NCBI GenBank assembly: GCA_937901185.1 | Contig: CALCHR010000012.1 | Coordinates: forward strand, 1-5,116 | Length of the DNA: 5,116 nucleotides | Reading direction: 5' to 3' | Source of the DNA: an uncultured Bacteroidales bacterium | Lineage (GTDB): Bacteria > Bacteroidota > Bacteroidia > Bacteroidales > Bacteroidaceae | Shown here: piece after piece, positions 1 to 5,116 of the stretch | Layout: the number at the start of each line of letters is the position of its first letter | How positions within the stretch are numbered: the first letter of the stretch is position 1 | Made by a program: the position numbers and the translations under genes | Notes under the pieces: generated by a model | Databases searched by the model: none | What the model was told of the DNA's origin: nothing | Seen by the model: only the letters and a program-made list of their open reading frames with translations

Positions 1-10
1 CTTTTCTTCG

Positions 11-94
11 GTAACTACTAGGAAAAACTAGGTAACTACTAGGAAAAATTCGGTAACTACTAAGATTCCTAAAGTAACTACTAAGAAAAGGGGA
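11..94. repeat. Tandem array of four 21-bp units (GTAACTACTARGA core)
   Basis: Four units begin with GTAACTACTA at 11, 32, 53 and 74, an exact 21-bp period. The first ten bases are identical in all four units, the next three are A/G, G, A, and the last eight vary (A-rich in units 1, 2 and 4). Units 1 and 2 are the closest pair, sharing GTAACTACTAGGAAAAA. TTCTTCGG precedes the first unit and ATTCGG precedes the third, so the array may continue beyond the left edge. The units do not form clear hairpins and contain stops in several frames, so this is non-coding. A period of two helical turns would suit a protein-binding array, but that is inference; a neutral intergenic repeat family is equally possible. 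Confidence 0.85.
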
Positions 95-241
95 GCGATA
101 TAGGAGTAAAAACAGAATGGCCAAAGATAGATCTCAGAGGACCTAAAACCGCCTTTATAACTACCTGAAAATCAAGGGTCATTTTCGGCCGTTTCTTCGG
201 AGTTTACTAAGATTTCCTAGAAAGCTACTAAGAAACAGACA
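95..241. other. Gene-free stretch with decayed copies of the 21-bp repeat
   Basis: No convincing coding region is seen on either strand. Fragments of the neighbouring repeat recur: TAACTACCTGAAAA from 158, TTACTAAG at 204-211 and CTACTAAGAAA at 225-235. The last two are 21 bp apart. TTTCTTCGG occurs just before the 204 copy (192-200), as it does just before the first intact unit (3-11). By this alignment the 204 copy is exactly six periods (126 bp) from the unit at 74, so the intact array and these echoes probably derive from one longer array that has decayed. A weak inverted repeat, GAAAAT/ATTTTC (167-172 and 181-186), adds little. Confidence 0.5.
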
Positions 242-243
242 CG

Positions 244-284
244 AAACAGGCCCTGAAACTCCAATGGTTTCAAGGCCTGTTTTT
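244..284 (+). terminator. Strong hairpin, probable intrinsic terminator, possibly bidirectional
   Basis: AAACAGGCC (244-252) pairs with GGCCTGTTT (274-282), and after one mismatch TGAAAC (254-259) pairs with GTTTCA (267-272), leaving a 7-nt loop. Read rightward, the stem runs into a T tract (280-284). Read leftward, the direction of rnhB, the stem is the same but only TTT follows before CGTG. It lies about 55 bp past the rnhB stop and is the natural end of the suf-ybjQ-rnhB unit. The T tract fits better with a rightward transcript from outside the window, so the strand call is uncertain. Confidence 0.6.
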
Positions 285-336
285 CCAACTATATTTTTTC
301 TCAGAAAGTGCCTGTGCTGCCGGTTTGCTACCCTCG

Positions 337-957
337 TTACATTTCTTCGGGGAAGAGCGACAACTGACCGTCGCCGAGTTGATTAAAACTACGGCGGTGG
401 TAGGGCGTCAAGCCATGGAGGCGGATGCCCTCGCGGTGTTCGCGTGTGGGATAACCGGCATTGTGGTCCCAACCATAGTGGGGATATTCTTCATGGAGGC
501 GACACATGTAGTCGTCGCGATAGGTTTTTGCCAGAATACTGGCAGCGGCTATCGACAAATACTTGCCATCGCCCTTTACAATCGTCTGGTGCGCCAGGTC
601 GGCGTAAGGTTTGAAACGGTTGCCGTCTACGATGACAAATTCAGGTCTCACTTTCAGTGCGTCCAAAGCCCGATGCATCGCCAGGATGGAGGCGTTCAAG
701 ATGTTTATTTTGTCGATTTCATCGGGGGTTACTATCCCCACGGCGAAAGCCAAGGCTTCTTTTTCTATCTCCTCGCGCAGGGCATAGCGCTTGCGCGCCG
801 TGAGCTGCTTCGAGTCGTTGAGCTGCTCGTTGCTATAGTCGGGCGGCAGAATCACGGCGGCAGCATACACACTGCCGGCCAGACATCCGCGCCCGGCTTC
901 GTCGCAGCCGGCTTCCACCCATCCGGCCTCGTTGAACACAGAAAGCAGACGCGGCAT
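337..957 (-). CDS. rnhB: Ribonuclease HII
   Basis: RNase HII cuts the RNA strand of RNA-DNA hybrids and starts removal of single ribonucleotides misincorporated in DNA. With the start chosen here the protein has 206 residues, normal for the family. The N-terminal motif GCDEAGRG supplies D19 and E20, VDGNRF supplies D111 and KGDGK supplies D130; these match the four acidic metal ligands of the E. coli enzyme (D16, E17, D108, D126). SIAAASILAKTYRD and a late HRRSF (187-191) are also family-typical. I chose the ATG at 957, one base after the ybjQ stop, which suggests translational coupling. An in-frame ATG at 990 would add 11 residues and overlap ybjQ by 32 bp, with no family support. The tail ends QLSLFPEEM, and QLSLF (198-202) matches the bacterial sliding-clamp-binding pentapeptide. 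Family identity is near certain; the clamp contact is inference. Confidence 0.97.
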   Translation of the reverse strand: MPRLLSVFNEAGWVEAGCDEAGRGCLAGSVYAAAVILPPDYSNEQLNDSKQLTARKRYALREEIEKEALAFAVGIVTPDEIDKINILNASILAMHRALDALKVRPEFVIVDGNRFKPYADLAHQTIVKGDGKYLSIAAASILAKTYRDDYMCRLHEEYPHYGWDHNAGYPTREHREGIRLHGLTPYHRRSFNQLGDGQLSLFPEEM

Positions 958-958
958 G

Positions 959-1276
959 TTAGATAACAACGGCAGTGCCTGTGGCCACAACCATCAGCAT
1001 AGAACCACTGGCGCCAACTGTTTCATAGCTCAAGCTGACTCCCACCACAGCATTTGCGCCAAGGCTCGCAGCACGCTCTTCCAGTTCTCTCAAAGCTTCT
1101 TCCTTTCCTTTCAGCAGGACCTCTTCATAAGAAGCGGAACGGCCGCCAAAGAAATCGCGGAGAGAGGCCATAAAGTCGCGGATGGCATTGGTACCAAAGA
1201 TGGTTTCCGAACTTACTACGCCCAAATATTTTTTGATAGGGCTTCCTTCAAGAGTAGGTGTTGTAGAAATAATCAT
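959..1276 (-). CDS. YbjQ/UPF0145 family small protein
   Basis: A 105-residue protein of the YbjQ (UPF0145, formerly DUF74) family, sometimes labelled a heavy-metal-binding domain. Family features seen in order are TPTLEG (6-11), YLGVVSSETIFGTN (17-30), RDF (33-35), FFGGRSASYEE (42-52), a helix rich in E, R and A (53-72), LGANAVVGV (72-80), SYETVG (83-88) and MLMVVATGTAVVI (93-105). Length is typical of a single-domain member, with no signal peptide or membrane segment, so it should be cytoplasmic. The cellular role of the family is not established, and I see no cysteine or histidine cluster supporting metal binding. It starts 45 nt after sufS, in an AT-rich gap where I see no TAnnTTTG element, and its stop is one base before rnhB, so it probably shares the suf transcript. 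Confidence 0.9.
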   Translation of the reverse strand: MIISTTPTLEGSPIKKYLGVVSSETIFGTNAIRDFMASLRDFFGGRSASYEEVLLKGKEEALRELEERAASLGANAVVGVSLSYETVGASGSMLMVVATGTAVVI

Positions 1277-1321
1277 AGTATTATTTATTAAGGAGTTTAT
1301 AATAATTATTGTCTGAAGACC

Positions 1322-2536
1322 TTAGAACATTTTGCTCACTCGCTCTATCCCTGCCACCAGGGCGTCAATTTCTTCCTTAGTGTTGTAGAGCGCAAACGAG
1401 GCGCGCGCCATTCCCTCTACGCCACAACGGGCCATCAGAGGCTGTGCGCAATGGTGGCCGGTGCGGATGGCGATGCCGAGATGGTCGAGCAGTGTGCCCA
1501 GGTCGAGGGGGTGGATGTCGCCTATATTAAAAGCCACTACGGCGTCCTTTTCTGCGGTTTCACCGTAGAATTTCATACCTTTTATTTCGCTCATGCGCTC
1601 CATAGCATAACGTGTCAGCATCTGCTCGTGGGCCACTATGTTTTCAAATCCTATTCCCTCTACATAATCGAGCGCTACGGCCAATGCGTGCGAGCCTACA
1701 TAGTCGGGCGTACCGGCTTCAAATTTATAGGGCAGGCGCTCGTAGGTGGTTTTCTCAAAAGTTACACGGGCTATCATCTCGCCGCCGCCTTGATAAGGAG
1801 GCATCTGTTCCAAGAGTTCTTTACGTCCGTAGAGCACACCGATACCTGTGGGGCCGTACACCTTATGTCCGCTGAAGACGAGGAAGTCGCAGTCCAACTG
1901 CTGCACGTCTACCTTGAAGTGGGGAACGCTCTGTGCGCCGTCCACAAGGATATGCGCGCCGTGAGCATGGGCTATCTCCGCCATGCGCTTCACAGGATTT
2001 ACGGCGCCCAACACGTTGCTCACATGAGCCACACATACCAGACGCGTCTTGGGAGTAAAGAGTTGCTCGTACTCATCGAGCAGCAAATTGCCCTTATCGT
2101 CCATCGGCACCACCTTGATATTGATGCCCTTGCGCTCACGAAGCATTTGCCAGGGAACGATGTTCGAATGGTGCTCCATCACGGTGAGAATCACTTCGTC
2201 GCCGAGATTCAAGAACGCCTCGCCATAGGAAAAAGCCACAAGATTAAGTCCCTCGGTGGTGCCTCTTGTGAACACAACTTCCTCGATGGAATGGGCATTT
2301 ATAAAGCTGCGAACGCGCTCGCGAGCTCCCTCGTGCATCTCGGTGGCTTGTTGTGAAAGGAAATGGACACCTCGGTGCACATTGGCATTACTCTCGTAAT
2401 ATTCACTCACCATAGCTTCTACCACACAGCGCGGTTTTTGCGTGGTGGCCGCATTGTCTAAATACACCAAAGGTCGCCCATGCACCTGGCGCTCCAGGAT
2501 GGGAAAGTCTTTTCGTATCTTTTCTAAGTCGAACAT
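1322..2536 (-). CDS. sufS: SufS, PLP-dependent cysteine desulfurase (group II)
   Basis: SufS removes sulfur from L-cysteine, giving alanine and an enzyme-bound persulfide that feeds iron-sulfur cluster assembly in the cytoplasm. The 404-residue length is standard. Visible landmarks are YLDNAATTQKP (25-35), NANVHRGVHFLS (50-61), TRGTTEGLN (90-98), the cofactor-stacking histidine in MEHHSNIVPW (H123), D199 of VDGAQSVPH, the PLP-binding lysine K225 in FSGHKVYGPTG, and the catalytic cysteine C363 in RTGHHCAQPLM, with R378 after it. The RTGHHCAQP context identifies group II (SufS/CsdA) and not IscS/NifS. The start lies 9 nt after the sufD stop and gives the expected N-terminus (DLEKIRKDFPIL), so co-translation with sufD is likely. 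A SufE or SufU sulfur acceptor is not in the window. All key residues are present. Confidence 0.97.
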   Translation of the reverse strand: MFDLEKIRKDFPILERQVHGRPLVYLDNAATTQKPRCVVEAMVSEYYESNANVHRGVHFLSQQATEMHEGARERVRSFINAHSIEEVVFTRGTTEGLNLVAFSYGEAFLNLGDEVILTVMEHHSNIVPWQMLRERKGINIKVVPMDDKGNLLLDEYEQLFTPKTRLVCVAHVSNVLGAVNPVKRMAEIAHAHGAHILVDGAQSVPHFKVDVQQLDCDFLVFSGHKVYGPTGIGVLYGRKELLEQMPPYQGGGEMIARVTFEKTTYERLPYKFEAGTPDYVGSHALAVALDYVEGIGFENIVAHEQMLTRYAMERMSEIKGMKFYGETAEKDAVVAFNIGDIHPLDLGTLLDHLGIAIRTGHHCAQPLMARCGVEGMARASFALYNTKEEIDALVAGIERVSKMF

Positions 2537-2545
2537 AGCTGCGAA

Positions 2546-3904
2546 TTATTTTAGCTCTGGGAGTTTACACATCTTACATCCCTTGCAACGCGACAACTGA
2601 CCGCGGAAGCGCAAATCGACAAGGTGCGACAAGCGTTCGCGCAGTTGTTCTATCTCCACACGCTGCAGCACGTCGTTGACAAAGGCGTGTTGCAAAAGCA
2701 AGCGTGCCTCTTGTTCTTCGATGCCTCGCTGGCGCATGTAGAAAAGGGCGGCTTCATCGAGCTTACCAATGGTGGAGCCGTGGTTGCACTTTACATCGTC
2801 GGCATAAATCTCCAGCATCGGCTGGGAGTATACTCGTGCCTCGGGCGAGGCGCACAGGTTTGCGTTGATCTGCTCCGAGGCCGTCTTCTGCGCCCCTTCG
2901 CTCACCAGCACCTTGCCGGCCCAAGCGCCTGTGGCTTTTCCGTCGAGCACATATTTGTACAACATGTCGCTCGTACAAGCCGGCGAAGCATGGTGTATAA
3001 GGATATTATTGTCTGCCAGTTCATGACCATCGGCTATCACCGCTCCTGCCGCCGCCGCATGGGCTCCCTCGCCCAGCAAGCGCATATCGAGGCGGTTGCA
3101 ACTAACTCCGGTGTGGAGCGTAATGCCGTTGTAGGAAACCTTACTGTCTGCTTGTTGCTCTACATAGATATTGCAGAAGCGCGTGCAGTTCTCGCGGGTC
3201 TCCTCTACAGCATATAGGTCTAGCGAGGCTTGATGGCCGGCGAAGACTTCAATTACCTGGGTGGTAAGATAGCGATGCTCGCCTTCTACGTGGTCGCAAA
3301 AGAGCAAGGAGGCCTCAACGCCTTCTTCGGCCACCACAAGGATGCGCCGATTGGACATCATATCCACTCCTGCGGAGGCTACACTGACAATCTGCAACGT
3401 ATGCTCCAGCTTCAAACCGGCGGGCAGATAAACCAGCAGACCATCTTGCGCCAGGAGCGTATTGAGGGCCGTCACACCGTCGTATTCCCGACCGGCGGCT
3501 TTATGGTAGAATTGTGCGATGAAACCGGGCATTTTTTCTTCGGCCTTGCAAAGGCTCATCACCTGAACGCCTTCGGCCGTAGAGGTATTGTCATCTTGGG
3601 GCTGAGCCACAACGTCGTTCACCACATACACCACCTGCGTGGTGAGATTGGGCACATTGCAATGGAATCTTTTATATGGATCCTCCACCATGGGCAGCCG
3701 TTTCAAGTTCAAGCCATAGTCGGGGGCAAAGGCCGCTTGCACATCTATATATTTATAGCGTTCGTTCTTCTGGGTGGGCAGGCCTTTCTTCTCCAAGAGA
3801 GAAAGCACCGCGTCGCGCTGAAGATTAAGAGGCTGACAACTATTTGCCTCCAACAACGCCCTCACCGAATGGAACAACTCTATGTATTGTTTCTCGCTTG
3901 CCAT
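2546..3904 (-). CDS. sufD: SufD, SUF Fe-S assembly scaffold subunit
   Basis: SufD pairs with SufB and the ATPase SufC in the cytoplasmic SUF complex and is needed for iron entry during cluster assembly. The 452 residues comprise a helical N-terminus (about 1-60, with NERYKYIDV at 48-55), a SufB/SufD beta-helix core (about 140-400), and a C-terminal helical part that contacts SufC. The diagnostic stretch is QPMLEIYADDVKCNHGSTIG (361-380): C373 and H375 correspond to the conserved C358 and H360 of E. coli SufD. ALFYMRQRGI (386-395) follows as usual. The protein ends RCKGCKMCKLPELK, giving a CxxCxxC tail (C440, C443, C446) that E. coli SufD, as I recall it, lacks. I call it SufD and not SufB because of its length, the C-N-H-G motif and its position between sufC and sufS. 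It starts 5 nt after the sufC stop. Confidence 0.95.
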   Translation of the reverse strand: MASEKQYIELFHSVRALLEANSCQPLNLQRDAVLSLLEKKGLPTQKNERYKYIDVQAAFAPDYGLNLKRLPMVEDPYKRFHCNVPNLTTQVVYVVNDVVAQPQDDNTSTAEGVQVMSLCKAEEKMPGFIAQFYHKAAGREYDGVTALNTLLAQDGLLVYLPAGLKLEHTLQIVSVASAGVDMMSNRRILVVAEEGVEASLLFCDHVEGEHRYLTTQVIEVFAGHQASLDLYAVEETRENCTRFCNIYVEQQADSKVSYNGITLHTGVSCNRLDMRLLGEGAHAAAAGAVIADGHELADNNILIHHASPACTSDMLYKYVLDGKATGAWAGKVLVSEGAQKTASEQINANLCASPEARVYSQPMLEIYADDVKCNHGSTIGKLDEAALFYMRQRGIEEQEARLLLQHAFVNDVLQRVEIEQLRERLSHLVDLRFRGQLSRCKGCKMCKLPELK

Positions 3905-3909
3905 AGGGT

Positions 3910-4662
3910 CTACTCGTTCACTTCGTTTCTGATCCAGTCGAAGCCTTTCTCCTCAATAGCATAGCCTAAGGAAGCATCGCCGCTCTTTACGATACGGCCC
4001 TCCATCAAGACATGGACAAAGTCAGGCTTTAAGTAGTCCAACATGCGTTGGTAGTGTGTGATGACCATCGCACTGGTCTTTTCGTTGCGCAGCATGTTGA
4101 AGCCCTCCGCCACAATGCGCAGTGCGTCGACGTCAAGACCTGAGTCGGTCTCGTCGAGGATGCTGAATGTGGGCTCAAGCACGGCCATCTGAAAAATTTC
4201 ATTGCGCTTGCGCTCGCCGCCGCTGAAGCCTTCGTTCACACCACGGCTCATAAAGTGGGCATCGAGGCCAACCATCTTGCGCTTCTCCTTTAAGAGCTTC
4301 AAGAATTCGCCGGCGGGGATAGGCTCTTGTCCTAAATACTTACGCTTAGCGTTTACTGCGGCACGCATAAAGTTGGTCATCGACACGCCGGGTATTTCTA
4401 TCGGCGCTTGAAAGGACATAAAGATGCCCTCGTGCGAGCGGTCCTCGGGGCTTAGAGCCAGCAGGTCTTTGCCATTGAAGCACACCGAACCTTCGGTCAC
4501 TTCGTATTTGGGATTGCCCACCAACACATTGCTCAGTGTACTTTTACCTGAGCCATTGGGACCCATCAACACATGAACTTCTCCATCTCCGATGGTAAGA
4601 TTTACGCCTTTCAAAATGGCTTTGCCTTCTACTGAGGCATGTAGATTTTTTATTTCAAGCAT
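3910..4662 (-). CDS. sufC: SufC, ABC-type ATPase of the SUF complex
   Basis: SufC is a soluble ABC ATPase that drives conformational change in the SufBCD scaffold; it is not a transporter component. The 250 residues show Walker A GPNGSGKST (34-42), the Q-loop in SFQAPIEIPG (Q85), a signature FSGGERKRNEIFQ (146-158), Walker B SILDETDSGLD (167-177, with D170 and E171), and the switch histidine in VITHYQR (H203). ERKRNE after the signature and LDETDSGLDVDAL are typical of SufC. The start at 4662 gives MLEIKNLHASVEGK, the usual N-terminus. An in-frame ATG at 4722 lies inside the last palindromic repeat and would add 20 residues (MLQSRNQLGR...) with no family support, so I rejected it. The gene is preceded by a 226-bp non-coding region containing two candidate promoters and the repeat array, with no sufB next to it. 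Confidence 0.97.
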   Translation of the reverse strand: MLEIKNLHASVEGKAILKGVNLTIGDGEVHVLMGPNGSGKSTLSNVLVGNPKYEVTEGSVCFNGKDLLALSPEDRSHEGIFMSFQAPIEIPGVSMTNFMRAAVNAKRKYLGQEPIPAGEFLKLLKEKRKMVGLDAHFMSRGVNEGFSGGERKRNEIFQMAVLEPTFSILDETDSGLDVDALRIVAEGFNMLRNEKTSAMVITHYQRMLDYLKPDFVHVLMEGRIVKSGDASLGYAIEEKGFDWIRNEVNE

Positions 4663-4669
4663 ACTTCTA

Positions 4670-4701
4670 CAAAAATATTCAAGGCCAAGAGGTCGGCCCA
4701 A
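4670..4701 (-). promoter_or_regulatory. Candidate proximal promoter of sufC (Bacteroidetes type)
   Basis: On the minus strand, TATTTTTG (4677-4670) matches the Bacteroidetes -7 consensus TAnnTTTG, with TTG (4701-4699) 21 nt upstream as a possible -33 element. Only 7 nt separate the -7 box from the sufC ATG, so a transcript from here would be almost leaderless. This AT-rich stretch may simply be the unstructured leader that Bacteroidetes use in place of a Shine-Dalgarno sequence. It is weaker than the distal candidate. Confidence 0.3.
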
Positions 4702-4715
4702 TTGATTCCGACTTT

Positions 4716-4820
4716 GTAACATGGCGTGTTACCATGAGTAACATGAGAAGTTACCATCGGTAACATGGCGTGTTACTGCGAGTAACATGAGAAGTTACCA
4801 TCAGTAACATGGCTCGTTAC
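4716..4820. repeat. Array of five 17-bp palindromes at 22-bp period in the sufC leader
   Basis: Units of the form GTAAC-N7-GTTAC begin at 4716, 4738, 4760, 4782 and 4804, an exact 22-bp period with 5-bp spacers. The seven central bases alternate: ATGGCGT, ATGAGAA, ATGGCGT, ATGAGAA, ATGGCTC. The true repeat is therefore about 44 bp (units 1-2 against 3-4 differ at only 4 of 44 positions) with an extra half copy. Each unit can form a 5-6 bp hairpin. In addition, the end of one unit can pair with the start of the next across the spacer. The array lies between the distal promoter and sufC, so it would be transcribed as leader RNA. It may be an operator array, an RNA regulatory element or a neutral repeat; the sequence alone does not decide. 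Confidence 0.92.
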
Positions 4821-4844
4821 TTAAGCCGGGAGTTTATCAAGAGG

Positions 4845-4875
4845 CAAAATTACCTATTTATTTTGACTGCACAAA
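4845..4875 (-). promoter_or_regulatory. Probable main promoter of the sufC operon (Bacteroidetes type)
   Basis: Reading the minus strand, TTTG (4875-4872) is followed after 19 nt by TAATTTTG (4852-4845). Both match the Bacteroidetes primary sigma consensus (TTTG at -33, TAnnTTTG at -7) at the usual spacing. Transcription would begin a few bases beyond, around 4838-4842, giving a leader of roughly 180 nt that contains the whole palindromic array. The element starts 14 nt after the stop of the upstream gene, and I see no hairpin terminator between them, so some read-through into sufC is possible. Confidence 0.6.
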
Positions 4876-4888
4876 GGAGAAAGGGCTT

Positions 4889-5116
4889 TTAGGGATTCAC
4901 TTCTATCCGCTCGGCGCTGGTTGTGGAAGCGTACTCGGGAGCATAGACACAGACAAGACTACTCAAACTACATTGGTAAAGGCCGGCACGGTCTGCCACA
5001 TACTCTTCAGTGAAGCGATGGCGTCCTTTGGAGAATTTCTCAAAATAGTAGGCAGTGGAGGCGTCTCTTACCACTCGGTAGCAAGCCAGGCCGTCTTGCC
5101 AGGCAAAACCTGAGAG
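4889..5116 (-). CDS. C-terminus of a probable alpha-2-macroglobulin family protein (partial)
   Basis: The reading frame is open from the right edge to a TAA at 4889-4891, giving the last 75 residues; the true start is outside the window. An internal GTG at 5074 is not the likely start because the frame and family-like sequence continue upstream of it (LSGFAWQDGLACYRV). The segment VVRDASTAYYFEKFSKGRHRF, followed by EEYVADRAGLYQCSLSSLVCVYAPEYAS, resembles the end of large Bacteroidetes alpha-2-macroglobulin proteins, where a DAST..FFF..LPKG strand and a G.Y..G...IQCMYAPEF segment are usual. Such proteins are large envelope-associated proteins thought to trap proteases. The defining bait and thioester regions would lie outside the window. 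The identification rests on remembered family pattern only. It shares strand with sufC, but a promoter separates them. Confidence 0.6.
   Translation of the reverse strand, partial: LSGFAWQDGLACYRVVRDASTAYYFEKFSKGRHRFTEEYVADRAGLYQCSLSSLVCVYAPEYASTTSAERIEVNP

Noticed and set aside
122..129. TATCTTTG on the minus strand, a match to the -7 element that could drive a leftward gene
   Set aside because: No TTG or TTTG lies at the right distance upstream, and one or two such matches are expected by chance in a window of this size.
932..1291. Plus-strand open frame of 119 codons antisense to ybjQ
   Set aside because: It has no family resemblance and overlaps the clear YbjQ coding region almost completely.
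1301..1320. AATAATTATT palindrome followed by GTCT-GA-AGAC between sufS and ybjQ
   Set aside because: It is short and AT-rich with no matching promoter box or T tract, so a regulatory call would be unsupported.
1451..2356. Long plus-strand open frame of 301 codons antisense to sufS
   Set aside because: It mirrors the codon bias of sufS, has no recognisable domain, and lies wholly within a well-supported gene. The long open frames at 325-966, 2624-3217 and 3230-3964 are rejected for the same reason.
4663..4722. In-frame 20-residue N-terminal extension of SufC from the ATG at 4722
   Set aside because: The ATG is part of the repeated CATGTTAC found in every palindrome, and SufC proteins start at the MLEIKNLHA-like residue.
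4751..4810. Possible 19-codon leader ORF on the minus strand within the palindromic array
   Set aside because: The repeats create several ATGs by chance. The frame has no initiation signal and no runs of regulatory codons, so a leader peptide is unsupported.
4716..4820. CRISPR array
   Set aside because: The repeats are 17 bp with 5-bp spacers, far too short for CRISPR, and no cas gene is present.
4716..4820. Palindromes as rho-independent terminators for the upstream gene
   Set aside because: The stems are only 5-6 bp with few G-C pairs and have no following T tract on either strand.

Overview
The window looks like part of a Bacteroidales chromosome, most likely Prevotellaceae. That placement is inferred from protein character, from Bacteroidetes-type promoter elements (TTTG ... 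TAnnTTTG) and from the absence of Shine-Dalgarno sequences at gene starts; it was not tested by any search. All recognised genes lie on the minus strand, so transcription runs from the right end toward the left.

Right end to left: the last 75 codons of a protein resembling the C-terminus of bacterial alpha-2-macroglobulins (4889-5116, cut by the window edge) are followed by a good-looking promoter (4845-4875). Next comes a five-unit, 22-bp-period array of small palindromes (4716-4820), and then a compact gene run: sufC (3910-4662), sufD (2546-3904), sufS (1322-2536), a YbjQ/UPF0145 small protein (959-1276) and rnhB (337-957). Gaps between these genes are 5, 9, 45 and 1 nt, which suggests one transcription unit. 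A strong hairpin (244-284) lies beyond rnhB. The first 240 bases contain no gene but hold a 21-bp-period tandem array (11-94) and decayed echoes of it up to about position 235.

Function: SufS takes sulfur from cysteine. SufC is the ATPase and SufD the scaffold partner of the SUF iron-sulfur cluster assembly complex. The main scaffold subunit, SufB, is not in the position directly upstream of sufC where it is commonly found; the repeat array and an unrelated gene end occupy that place. YbjQ and RNase HII appear to be passengers at the end of the unit.

The most interesting material is the non-coding DNA. The sufC leader array could fold in two alternative hairpin registers, one of them with covarying closing pairs. 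The array at the other end of the window also has units opening with GTAAC and spaced about two helical turns apart. Two protein tails also deserve attention: a perfect QLSLF clamp-binding-type motif ending RNase HII, and a CxxCxxC tail ending SufD. I found no tRNA, rRNA, CRISPR array or transposase.
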